A DNA stretch of 64,000 nucleotides from Lutjanus erythropterus (taxonomy: Eukaryota; Chordata; Actinopteri; Lutjaniformes; Lutjanidae), in contig CM034601.1 of NCBI GenBank assembly GCA_020091685.1, forward strand, positions 1,674,920-1,738,919. Reading direction: 5' to 3'. The notes beneath the pieces were generated by a model that worked only from the letters and a program-made list of their open reading frames with translations, ran no database searches and was not told the origin of the DNA. Position numbers and translations under genes: made by a program. Every line of letters starts with the position of its first letter. Position 1 is the stretch's first letter. Positions 48,701 to 61,600 of the stretch are shown here, piece by piece.

Positions 48701-51700
48701 CTTCTTCTTTTTGTTTTTGTTCTTCTGCTTCTTTCTTTGCTTTTTCTCTGAGGTTTGTTGGCAGTTGGCAAACAATCAGTTTTGTTTCAGGTTCATCAGC
48801 CTTTACTTCTTCTGCTCTGTTTAATGTTGTAGCCTCTCCAGTCGACTTCTGACAGAACTGAGTTTTGCGTAGTTGATTGAAATGACCCTTATTCACCTTT
48901 ACAGTTTTTGTTTTGTTTTGTTTTGGTGTCATTTCAAAACTTTGCTTCAAATTCACTGGACAGTTTGGTGGAAACGTGGCTGTTTTCTCCCGATCTAAGA
49001 AAAAAAAAAAAAAAATTTGTTATATACACGTTCTTTGTTTCCTCTCTCTCATGCCACAGAAACGGTGTGCGAGTACGAGGTCCAGTTCCACCAGCGTCTG
49101 GAGCAAGAACGAGCCCAGTGGAACCAGTACCGGGAGGCAGTGGAGAGGGAACTGGGTGAGCTGAGACGTCGTCTCACCGAGGGCCAGGAGGAGGAGAACC
49201 TGGAGGACGAAATGAAAAAAGTAGGCCTCATTTTCTGTTTTAATGTGGGATTTAATTCCCATCTTGTCTTGTACATGAAGCTGTAACGTACTTTGTTCTC
49301 ATCACTGTTATGTTTATGTATAGTTCAGGATGAGTATTAAAAAATATTTTAAGGTTTTGCAGGAGGAGGAAAGAGAGAGATTTTGGTATTTGGTTACTCA
49401 AAATGAATTTTGACACATATCTGACAAAAACTAAGTGATTACTGAAAAATTAAGATGGAGACACAGGATTAGAACTTGGAAATGTAGTTTTTAATTCACT
49501 GTGTCTTTAAAGAGTAACTTAACACGCCTTTAATAATGTTATATCATGTTTTTGCAGCTGTAAAAGGAAATGAAGCATATAAACAAACAGTAACTTGTGT
49601 AGCTGTACGCATGTATACATTTTTAATGAGGGAGTGTAAAACGTTTTAAAGGCCCAGGAGGATGCAGAGAAGTTGCGTTCGGTGGTGATGCCCATGGAGC
49701 AGGAGATCGCAGCACTGAAAGCCAAGCTGACTACAGCCGAGGACAGGGTGAAGGAACTGGAGGCCTCTAAGGTCAGTCAGCACTAACTCAATGATTTGAG
49801 ATTGGAAAATGCGACGCTAAGATGATGTTAACCTGGCATGATATTGACCAGGCATGGCAGCTGCTCTCATTAAGTAAATTAAGTTTGAAAATGTTCTTTT
49901 ATATTAGAAGTGGAAATACTTCCTGTTGCTCCAGACATGCAGAACTCAAAAAGTAATTCCAAAATTTTAAAGCTGTGTCAAGTACGTCGACTAAGGGCCC
50001 ATATCTGAATAGCGTGTTTTTGTTTTGTGCGCCAGCATCTTTCCTCAGTTGTGTCCACTGAGGAGAGATCATCTGTCACGATGCCCAGCGTCTTTTTTTT
50101 TTTCTTTTTTCTTTATTGAGAGCGCTCCGCCTTTTTTATGCGGCTGCTCCCAGCATTTCCTCTTGAAAATCTCTCAACTTTTCAGGAATGCACTGGTGTC
50201 ATCACCGGCACTTTTTTCAGGAAACCAATCGTAGCGCAGAGCTCTTCACCCTGGTAACCAGTGAAAATGGAGAAGAAGTTTATACTCGCTGTTTCCGTCT
50301 ACCTGGAGCTCTATGACATGTCACACAGAAACTACCAGAACAGAAAGAGGAAAGCACAGTTGTGGGAGCAGATTTGCTGGACACTGAATGTTGCTGGTGA
50401 GTTTTTATCCCCCTACGTCTAGTAATCATGTTGTTACCTAGTCAGCCATCTGTTAACATACCGTTACTACTGTTACTTCCTTATACAAGATTGGGCTGGA
50501 AGGAGGACAGGAGCAAAAAAGATTAAGGTTTGTGCACATATTAGCTTTTTTAGAGCCACATATCAAAGACAGGGAGACATGCTCCAGTTTCAGGGAGGAC
50601 ACAGTGCCTGAGACAGTGGACTTCTTGCTGCAGTCCATGTCTCCATCATTTAATATGACAGATAATGATTTACTTTAAGTTACGGTTACTTCAGTGCAGT
50701 CAGGGATTGTAGGTGATAGAGGCAGTTTATTATTGCTAAGCATTCAGTGATACAACTGTGATGTGTGAGGTTTGTTTACATATTGACAGTTTTCACATAT
50801 GATTAGGTTATGTTTACATAATGTTTGAAATATGCATATATGTTTACATAGCAAAAATCTTTACTTGAAACTTATCAACTAGATGACCCGAGGCTTGGAG
50901 TAGTGAGGAGGAGCTAAAGAGACCAAAAAGCCCTGATATCAGCGGCTGTGCCCTGAATCCTCTCAGCGCTACCACCACCATCACCACCACCCACAGAGTT
51001 CCCTGCTCCGCCTGCTGCAACACAGAGGGCGGACAGTGCCCAGTCCGGCCCCTCCAGGCAGGTCAACAGAAGCACAAAGTGAGGAAGGGCCCCACCCCCA
51101 CCAGCGGCCCTCTGTGTTCAAGCAGGATGGACTGGATGCCCTGCAGACAGAGGAGGAGCATTTTCTTTTAAGTCTTGTACCAACCATGAAAAGACTGGAT
51201 AACAGAAAACAAACCTTTGTTAGAATCAAATTTCAACATTTTTCCATCATTTAAAAACTGGTTTAATTTTGCACTGTACTTACTACAACTGCTACCACCA
51301 CTACTACAACAGCTACAACCTACTTGCTCCTCCTCATCCCCAAAAGGGACATGAGGCTTCGATGAGCTCTTTCTTTTGCGTTTGGTCCTTGGCAGCATGT
51401 CGTGCCTCTCCCTGTGACGGGTTCACTTTTTCCAGCTTCTATGACACAGGGAACTGTGTCACAGTCTCGCAGGTTTTCTTTTGACTGGTGGTATCCATCA
51501 TAAGGCGACTCCCACGATCCGGTCCTGCTCCATTCTCAGCACATGGCCAAGCCACCTCATACATCCGTGTGTGATTTCCTCACTGGTGCTCCAGTTACCT
51601 GGTTTCTTGTACGATTGATGGAAGGAGATTTTGTTTGGCCAGAGCATCTGGCATGTCCATCTCAGGCATCCAAGCATCCTCGCCAACTCCCTGAACCATA

Positions 51701-54700
51701 CAGCAGAACAGGCTTGACGTTGCTGTTATACAAAAGCATCTTTGCTTTAAGTCTGTATTGCTTGGATCTTCAGATGGAGATAAAGACTTGAGAGAAGGCA
51801 CTTTGAGCCTTTCCCAGCCTCAGTTTGTTGTCTTTTTGGCCCCCGCTGTCCTTAGTGATGAGGCTGATCAGGTAAGTCTTCCACAAACTCAAATTGTTCC
51901 CACACATTGCTTGTGTTTTGGAGGTCTTGATGTTGAGTCCGACCTGTCTGGTAAAGTTGTTGAGCCTGTCAGTTTTAAGCTGTATGTTAAGGTGGTTGGT
52001 TGAAAGGAGTGCAAGATCGTCGGTGAATTCAATTCTAGATTTGGACGGTATCCATTTTTCCATATCTTCATATCATCCTGACATTTTGTCAGTGTATACA
52101 GTATTTGTGTAAAAACTTGCTCCCACAACGTAGGCAGGGCGACACTATTCCCACAGCTGGGAAACAACACAAAAGCACACGCAGCAGCTCCACTTCAGTC
52201 CTGAGAAGATGCAGTTTTTATTCACTGACAGACTCAAAACTAAACTGTAAATTATGACACAGTCTCTGGCATATTCTGCCAGAATAACTTCATTGCTCAA
52301 CTTTCCCTCTGCTGAGCACACATTCACGTAACTCTCTCACTGTAGCCAGTAATTAGTCTGCCGCTCGCCCTCTGTAATGCTCACTGAAGTTACACACTCA
52401 TGACGAAACACTACTCTGACCAGTCAGTAGTCTGCAGTTTGCTATCCTACCTTTATCATCAGGACTGAAACTAAATAATTCAAAAGCATTTTCCTTCTTT
52501 TTAATTACTCAGTCCTGTAACTTTATCATCAATACACCGTTTCTTCTTCTTATGAAAGCTATGTTTGTCTGCTCAGCTGAATAGGAAGTGGACTCACCAT
52601 AGGCAGATGCACAGATGCTCTGCGTCTCTCTGAAAGCTGTCTGTACTGTGGAGATGGTTCCTCCAACCTTTTGGAGGAGTAGCTCAAATTATCCCTTGGT
52701 TAGCCTAAAATAGGCCTGGAACTGGGCTCCATCTGACAGCAGCTCTTGGACAAAGTGAAGATATTCACCATATTGTTATTTCAGATGGTTAGTGTCATGT
52801 ACCCACATTCTCCTTCCTCTAGACCTGTCAAAGTGAGCGGTGACGGCAGGTCATCACTATTAAGCTCCAGAGCGCCTTGCTAGCACCTTTCTGCCAGGTC
52901 AAAAACTTTATGTGGACATGATATGTGGTCTTTTTCCACTGACAGGCTTAGATTGTTGTTCTAAGTGTCTAAGATTATGGAAAGGTTCCCTACAGAGACA
53001 GACCTTTTTAGACAGCCCTTTCCTACAGGGAGCGGAAGCAGTTACATCGATCTCTTCAAAGCAACCAGACTCCTTCGACAAAAACAGTAATTTTACCTCA
53101 CAAAATACAGGAGTTGCTGGTCTTCTGCTGCCTCGATCTGTTTGGTTGTTTGTTTAATGTGTGACTTTGGTGTTTCAGCACGTTAGTTTGGATCTGAACT
53201 TATCCTCAAAATATGATAAAAAAATAGGACCCAAGTTTAAGATACTAAAATTACCCCTTTAAGTTGCTTTTACAGAAGATACACAACTTTGTGTATTACC
53301 AAGAGGCACTGTTACTTTTTCTTTTCTGTTTCATTTGATTTGAAAGCAGGGCATCTGTTTGTCTTCAGAAGCATTGAATTCTGCTCAAAAATGCCTTGGA
53401 AGTCATTAAGAAGTCTTGATTTTAATTTATGAAGGTCTTAAGGTCTTGCTTGCTGTATAGGTAGTAATGCTGGTTGTGAAATGTTTTGCCAGGTGATTGC
53501 AGACTGTCTGCATTGACATACATGTCTTACGGCTGGTTCAGGTAAAACTCTGAATGTCTTGATGGATTGTGGCTGCAGCCGTGTGTGACACATACTGCTC
53601 AAGCAGGCTGCGTGGCTTCTCTAACTTGTTAATATAGGAACCGACAACAAAAACACTCAGGCATGAATTAGTATTTTCTTTCTTTTTTTTACTGTATTCA
53701 TGTTGTTGCATTTTGCTGACATTGTTCTGGACCTCTATCATAATGTGAAGTTTACATCTAATGGGCCTGTAGTTATTCATTTTTTTTATTTAATTATTAT
53801 TATAATGTTAATTATAATGTAATTTAATAAATTGCTATATCATAGGTGGATAACTATCATTAATGCCAACAGTTTTGATAACTGAGTAACTTAAAAAACA
53901 AATTCAAAATTCCCTAATTTCAACTTCTTCGATGGGATTTTCGTTCTGGTTGCTTTTGAGGACGTCATCTTGGGGGTTTGGGAAACGGTGATCAACATTT
54001 TTTACAATTTTCTGACACCTTATAGACCAAACAACTAATTGAATTATATATTAGAAATTTTTGTATATACAACTGGTAATTACACACAAAAATGTGATAT
54101 AAATGTGCTTTGGCTGTAATGATTATGAAACAGGTTTTAAATTTGTTAACTTGTTAGCAGATAAATCATAGTTGCGTGTTTCTCGTTTTCAGGTTAAGGA
54201 GCTAAATCACGTCCTCGAAGCGGAGAAGTCGTGTCGTACGGACCTGGAGATGTATGTGGCCGTGTTGAACACTCAGAAGTCTGTCCTGCAGGAGGATGCA
54301 GAGAAACTACGGAAAGAACTCCATGATGGTACTTTGTTGTACTTTTTTATTAGTTTGATAAAAGAAATAATGACCAGTAGAGATGTCAGAAGAATTATTT
54401 GTCAAGTCGTTGCTGTTGATGTGACCTATTTTTTTTTTTAGTTGATGTCTCAGGACAGAAACACTTCCCTTTTATCTAATGCTGCTGTCTGCATCAGTTC
54501 CATGTCTCAGTCACATTGCTGCTATCTGAGGTGTCAGTCAGGTAGAAATTTACAACTTGAAAAATCCTGATTCTGGTACAGCCATGTTACCATTATTATA
54601 AGGACTTGAAATCACTGTACAGGTTGACGAGACGTGAAGGCTTCAGAGGAAAACACACCAGCACAGTCCTGTTTAGATCCTTCATTAGTGATGAAGATCA

Positions 54701-55468
54701 GTAAAACAACAGAGTGACTTTAAAAGGGTAATTGTTTAACATGCGTCCTGGGAAATCTGATCAGTCACACCACTTTCAGAAGCGGTCTGAGCTGCGTGTG
54801 ACTACGGCCTTTCAGCAGTGCGTACACCGTGTGTCCCAGGCCGCACTGAAGGACTCCTTACTCAGCTGACACCATTTGGTTTGTTAGTATTAGGGATGTT
54901 CCTGGTGACTAATTACCCTGTCGCTTTAACAGAAATTTCAATTTAGACAAGTCTAGAGGTAAGAAAACACTCAGAAAACAGTAAAACTTGAGCACAGTTT
55001 AATAATTGATTATGTTAAACATGAGATGTGATCAATGTGGTCGTTTTAATGCCACCTGTGAAGTGACATCCTCAGAGCTGTTCACTTATGATCAGATCAC
55101 CCAGGTCAGTGTTAACACCAGGCGTTAACAGTCACAGTAACATATAACTTCCTGTATGACTGTGTGAAAGTTGGCCGTTTACAAACCACACACACATTTA
55201 CATGCAGACTTGTGTCACTGTTTCTGGCACAAAAAAGTTTCTATAAGTAAACAAAAACTTCAACCTCTCTTTGCCGTTTGGTGTGTCAGTGTGTCACAAG
55301 CTGGAGTTGGAGCGGCAGCAGCACAATCAGCTGAAACACACATGGCAGCGAGCAAACGACCAGTTCCTGGAGTCCCAGCGCCTCCTCATGAGGGACATGC
55401 AGAGGATAGAGAGCGTGCTGTCATCAGAACAGCTCCGCCAGGTGGAGGAGATGAAGAAGAAAGACCAG

Positions 55469-55521
<53 letters not shown>

Positions 55522-55607
55522 CACACTCACACTCACACACACACACACACACACACACACTCTCACTCTCACTCTCACACACACACACACATACACACAC
55601 TCTCACT

Positions 55608-55661
<54 letters not shown>

Positions 55662-58600
55662 CACTCTCACACACACACACACATACACACAGTCCCATTA
55701 TTACCTCAGTGTTATAACACTTCAGTTCACTTTACTGTGTTTGAAGTGATATAAAAAAGGAGACTTCTACGGTTCATGGAAATATATGAGTTCTTCTGTG
55801 TTCCGTCAGCAGATTGAGTCTGTGGTTTGACAGATAATTTAGTTCCGTCTTTCCAACTGAGACATGTAATCTTCTTAATAAAATGAATTAGTCGAGCTGC
55901 AGTGTGATTGGAAACGAGGAAAGGTCACCCAGAAGTCAGATGGCTGAATGGTGAGGCAGAGAATGTGAACTTGTTCATGACTTCTGACTTAAAGCACTGA
56001 ACAAAACCAAAAAAATCATCAAGTTAATCATCATTTGACTGAGTGGAGAGTCGTCAGGCGTTTTCAGACCAGAGGAACCTTTCTATAGTTTTAAAGACAG
56101 TTGTAGGATTTTCTCCGTAAAATATGATCTGCTCATCCAACCCAAATCAGCAAATAAAGTCATCATGTTGTGTTTATAATGTTGTGCTTTTGTACAGTAG
56201 TCTTAATCAGTGAAGCCTGGGCTTCAGTCCATCATATGCTCCATGTAGCTAACATGATTCAGTCAACTGTAAAATGCCTCGTGTCTAATCTGCTGTCACA
56301 GATACCACTTTACCCAAAGTGAATAAATTCTAGCCAACAAGCCTGTAACCACAATATTTTTGTGGAAACAGGTTTGATTTGGCGAAAATCATACTGTTGC
56401 TTATAAGCCAACTAATGAATCTTAGCTTTAGCTCTGTACCGCTAAAAGTTGAAAATTGATTGACAGGTGGATATTGGTAGAAATTGGTTGGCTCAAGCTT
56501 ACATAAGCACGTTATATTTTGTTTTACATTAAGAAATAATAAACTGATTTTTCATGATTTTGATAAAAAAAATACAAAGAACTGGATTTTTGGGGGGGGG
56601 GGGTTTGGCATATATTGTTAAATAGGTGTGCAGTGTAGCTGGGGATGTGATCTAAAATGGATAAAAAGTTATTTTTCTTTTCATCTCAACTTTAAAGAAT
56701 AGAATAAAAGATGTACAAATGGGTCACCCTAGTAGCTCACATGTTGGAGAGTCTGCCCCCTGTTTTGAGGCTGAATCCTCAGCGTTTGATTCCAACCTGC
56801 TGCCCTTTGCTGTGTGCCCCCTCTTTCTCTCTCCCCTTTCCTGTCAGTCTTCAGCTGTCAGAAATAATAAAGGCACAAACACTAACACAGACAAATGGAC
56901 AGACAGTGAAGTCCAGGCTGGATATCACAGAAATAACGTCACTATACCAGCTACAAGCCGGCTTAAGTCACTTTAGCATTCCTGTTGGCGATGTGAATGC
57001 AGAAAAAAAAGCTCTGATAAATGTAGTTCTCAGGAGAAGAGCTCCTAAGTAGGCAGTTCCTCTCAGGGAGCCCCCAGAACTGTTAGAACTAGATTCCACG
57101 GCTGCGTCACAAAGGCTGCGCCACGTCATCCGGAGCTGATCGCAGCCAATCTACACAGTCCTTGTGATTCCACCAGCGGCGCATCTGAGAGGCGGCTCTC
57201 CACTCTGCTCTGCTTTAAATACTCACCAAGTCTATTTTTGACAGATTTATCTGCACAGAGGAGACACAGAAAAAGCAGAGGGAGAATCTGGTCAATTATC
57301 AAAATAAAAGACCCTGTAACAGACAGACAGAAATAAAACTATTAAATTATGTAACCTGCTTCTCTGTTGTAGAAGCACAAGAAGCAAAGAAATGGGACCA
57401 GAATCAACAAAATCTGCACAAGTCAGCATAATCAGGTGTTCAAAACACTGAAACATCTCTGAAACACATGCAGCTGTGAGGAGAACGGATCAAAAGTCTG
57501 GCACGGACATGCCATGCTCGGTGAAATCAACCAGTTAGGTCTGAAAATGCCTTTTGGCTGTTGATCCATGTGGGACAGTTTGGATAAGGCTGTATGATTT
57601 GGCCAAAAAAAATATTTTGCGATTATTTTGACTGAAGTTGACAAACATTTTTTCTTTCATCTGGAGAACAAGATTATCAGGCCAGGTCATCTCTCCAGCG
57701 CCACAGTGCCTCATTATGATGCTACATGTTTTCTCACACATCTTTCCTTTTTCAAAAAATTGTGATTTGGTTCTGCGATTTGGATATTGCACTTGATTTT
57801 ATTGTGATTAATTGTGCAGCCCTAGTGATGTTGTGGACTGATGCAATTTTACTCTGTGTCCAGTAATGTAAAATCTGCTGTCATGCTGTATTTCCAATTA
57901 ATTTAAGTGGTAAGCTATGATGCCAATTTGATTCGACACAAGCTCATACATCAGGGATAATACTTGACACCAGAGCTAAGATGTGAAGCATCAGAATCAT
58001 GTCTGTAAATGAGCAGGTAAATGTCCAGTCCAACACAACTGCAAACTACAGCTTCAGTAATAAACACATTAAATTAATGTCACCCTGAGAATGTGAAGAT
58101 TAGATTTTATAAGTATACCTAATAGTGTAAATCTGAGTAAATTTGATAGATGGAACAATTATGTGTTAAAATTGACAGTAAACCTTTTTTTTCTTCATCC
58201 TAGGAGGAGGATGAGAAGGAGAGGCTGAGCCAAGTGAAGGAGCTGCACGAGGAGGATGTGGGAGACAACACCGAGCCTCTGGAGGATTTATTCCTCGGTC
58301 TGAGCGTCGAGGAGGTACGAGCATCATGTAACGCGATATGTCCCTCAGAGAGAACAGAGCAGACCATTATCGTCTTACGTCATATTGTATTCCCTCTGAG
58401 TAATGTGATCTTCACACAGGCAACATGGCACCTTCACTTTTGTCCTTGCGTTTCGTGTTTCCAGCAGCCACAAACTGATGCTGCTGTAACTGCTGGAAAC
58501 AGCCTTTTGCTGTTTTGTCTCACAGCAGCGGGGATTTCATACGAATATTGTTTTTGTTGTTAAATTATAAACCGCTGAATGAGAAAGGTGACATGAGAAG

Positions 58601-61600
58601 AATTTTTTTCTCCTTTGTCTAATCTTGTTTTGCTCGGTGTGGCAAATTAATTTAGTCTTATATTTAAAAATGCTTCAGACATCCTGGAATCCTGTTAGCT
58701 GAGACTTCTCAGAAACATCAGACACATTGTTACTGTTAAGTATAAGTGATGTAATAATTATATTCTTTGAGCTGCATTAACACAAACTGACAATATACGG
58801 ATTAAACCAGATTGTAACCCTAAATTGGCCGTTTGAAATCTAGTTTAATTGAGATTAATCACCAACGATTGGCTGTTGAACGATTGGCTGGATTTCTTGC
58901 AGTTAGAGCGGGTCTGTGTGTTTGCATATTGCTGTTTCTTCACACATGACCTGTAAAGTATTGCATCAGTGTACCAGTGGTCAGATATGTCACATATGTT
59001 TGATGTCATCTTCATGATACACATGAATGTGCACGTGCATCCTTAAAACAATAAAACAACTGCTTAGTAGCATTACTAAACATAAATAACTGGTACCTTT
59101 AAAACACGTGTGAAGTTAACACAACATACCAGATTAACAAGAAACGCATTGTGTCTGCACAGCTTGAAAACATTTTCAGAATTAATGAAATATGAAACAG
59201 AAATAATCATTTCTTTTGTTGATGTTATTCTTGACATGATGGAAACTTTATCTCCGGACTCTTATTTGCTCTTTGTCTTCCAGCCTCACGCTAACCACAG
59301 CGGCCACGGCTCCATGCACTCCTTAGACACTGAGGTGGTGGCAGGGGGCCCCACTGACCCTTACAAAGAGAACCTGCGGAGAGTCCAGTCAACAGACAGC
59401 CTCGGCTCCTCGCTTTCCGTCCAGCAGGGACTCGGCGGCCACAACCACAAAGCCAAGTCGGCCAGCCACTTGGACGAGTCGGACTTTGGGCCCCTGGTGG
59501 GGGCCGACGGGGTGACGGACAGTAGTTTTGGTGAAACGTCGTCCATCAGCTCCATCAAGCTGACGGCGAGTCATTTCCTGCTGACTAAGGACCAGGAGAA
59601 GGCCATCAAGGCCATGACGCCGGAGCAGGAGGAGACGGCGTCGCTGCTGTCCAGCATCTCCCACGCCCCCGACACCGCCTTCTTACCGCCTGCAGGCTAC
59701 AGGCTCGTCAGCGACAGCGAGTGGAACCTGCTGCAGCAAGAGGTGCAGCTCAGAGGCTTTTACACAGAAGATTTAATGCTTTTAACACAGCATAGTGCTT
59801 AAATATAGTTCAAATAATTTATTGTTTAAAACAGGACATAAAATCTACACAGCAAGAGGTTTCCTGTGTTTTTAAGTGTCAGTTTTAACAATATGATTTT
59901 TACATCAGGGCTGCATTTATTGTCATCTAATCTTCTGATTATATTCTCTCATATTTAATGATTGTTTGTTGATTGTAATAATATTTTCAGTTGAAGAACA
60001 AACAGATTCAATTCAGTTTTATGTCCGAGCAGGTTGATGGATGTGTACGGTATCTTTAAAGGGTTTATCTGAGGTTTCCTGTGTGCAGTGGCAGGAAAGA
60101 TAAATCCATCACTTGGAGCAATTTCTGCAAGTTATTTTGGTAGTATGTTGAGCCTAAAGCCAGAGTTTTCAATCTCAACAAGGTGGCTCTGGATCACAAT
60201 GACTATCTTATGGATGAGTTTCAGAAAAGTACCGACCCATAACAAATTATTTTCATGATGATATTCTCAGCTGAGGGAAGATGATATATATGCAAACCTG
60301 TTGAGTTGTACTTTAGTAATATCACCAAACAAAACTGCAACTACAACTACTGTGCAAACTGTACATTGAGTACCTCAGGAACCTACACAACTTACACAGC
60401 ATGTCATCCATACAGTAAGAGAAGGATGAAGCAACAATGCTTGCACGCTGGCCGATGCCAATGTATGCACATATTTTCTCCACCTAATTGCATAGATTCA
60501 TCACGTCTCGCTTGGAATGGAATGAACAATTATTCTGCCCACTCTTATCATGACAGAAAATACAATTCATTTCAAAATGAACACGTTCTCTGCTGACGGG
60601 GTTATTTTCACTCACGCCTGTTTCTCTTTGTTCTTCACTAATTCATCGTAATGATCAGGATGACGTCTCTTAAATTGTGCAATTCAATTTATAGTTTTGC
60701 AAAAATACAGTTTGGCTCCTCCTCACATGACTAGCGAGCAGGAGCCAAATTATGTCATCATATTGGCATTTCAAGCTGATAATAATATTTCATTTAAAAG
60801 AGGAGAAGAAGAATTAATTTCACTTTGATTTGGCCAAAAACTAAAGTGATTTCCATGTATCCTTCATTATGGGACTGTGTCAGACATAAAATCAGTTCTA
60901 TGTTTAAATGGATCAAGTTTAAAGTTTAAGAACTCTAATATGTAGTTTTCACCTTAGAAATAAACGTCAGGCTTTGAGTAATTTTCTGTCAGCTTTCCTC
61001 TCTTGCTGTATTAGCTGCAGTAGTTTTTTGATATTCTTTATAAATCTCCATTATAACAACATGTTCCTCTCGACTGAAGCAGGTGGCTTGCAGTTGGTGT
61101 ATTTTGTGTGGAAAAGAGTCAGATGATGTGTCAAACACCGCTGCGCAGAGCCTGAAGAAGAAATCCTGGGTTGACAAAGCTGTTGTAACCTGTTATCTCT
61201 GAGTGGGGGTTTAGGTTTTGTCGAGCCAGCTCATCTTCTGTGCTCAGCTCGACACCTCTTTGAAATCAGCCCAGGCTGAGGGTGCAGATCTGCAGTGCAT
61301 GTCTGATTCAAGGCAACAAACATTTACAGATTTTGTAAAGTGCCATCCTGGCATTACAGTTATTAAGAAGAAATTAATGCAGGTGAAAAGTTTATCAAGA
61401 TTATTTCAATCACAGCAGTTTAAGGTCTGACCACAACAGTTGCATGTGAGGTGTCATGAGGTTTGGAGAAGATGTCTGTGACAAAGACACATGTTAAAAA
61501 TCCCAGGAACCTGCAGCTATTTTTTCCAAGAAATGGGACCAGATTCTGCAGAGAAGTCCTGCTAGGAAAAGAAGAATATAGCATTTTACTGACTGTGCAC

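Larger units (their letters stand above)
39711..49059 (+). other. rabep1: rabep1 introns 1 to 3
   Basis: Apart from exons 2 and 3, this span holds the transposon relic at 40300-41804, the second copy of a dispersed repeat at 42233, AT-rich sequence of no recognised kind at 42760-44470, GATAT-type repeats at 44479-45530, unassigned sequence at 45540-46187 and 46824-48140, and the triplet tract at 48149-48720. No other exon was recognised. Confidence 0.6.
49772..54192 (+). other. rabep1: rabep1 intron 5
   Basis: 4.4 kb. Contains the MADF and BESS fragments (50267-51254) and the opposite-strand LINE relic (51490-52063). The remaining sequence, about 52070-54190, shows no recognisable gene; open frames there are short and unsupported. 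Confidence 0.65.
55693..58203 (+). other. rabep1: Remainder of rabep1 intron 7
   Basis: Contains a run of 13 G at about 56591-56603, a SINE at 56718-56880, unassigned sequence at 57060-57580 and a MITE at 57586-57825. No exon was recognised. Confidence 0.65.

Noticed and set aside
48246-48824. 192-codon Phe/Ile-rich plus-strand frame
   Set aside because: Product of the TTC/ATC triplet tract; no codon or splice evidence.
55171-55749. Long His/Thr-rich frames at the CA array
   Set aside because: Read-through of rabep1 exon 7 or pure dinucleotide repeat translation.
57060-57240. GC-richer block considered as a tRNA or exon
   Set aside because: No cloverleaf, A/B box pair or splice-bounded frame could be made.
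59743-59802. Extension of rabep1 exon 9 to the next stop
   Set aside because: It would truncate the protein and lose the invariant E-VKNAG junction; the GTGCAG donor at 59743 restores the family sequence.
60306-60596. Cys-rich 96-codon frame in rabep1 intron 9
   Set aside because: Cysteines lack a recognisable spacing pattern, there is no signal peptide or splice context, and it sits in ordinary intron sequence.
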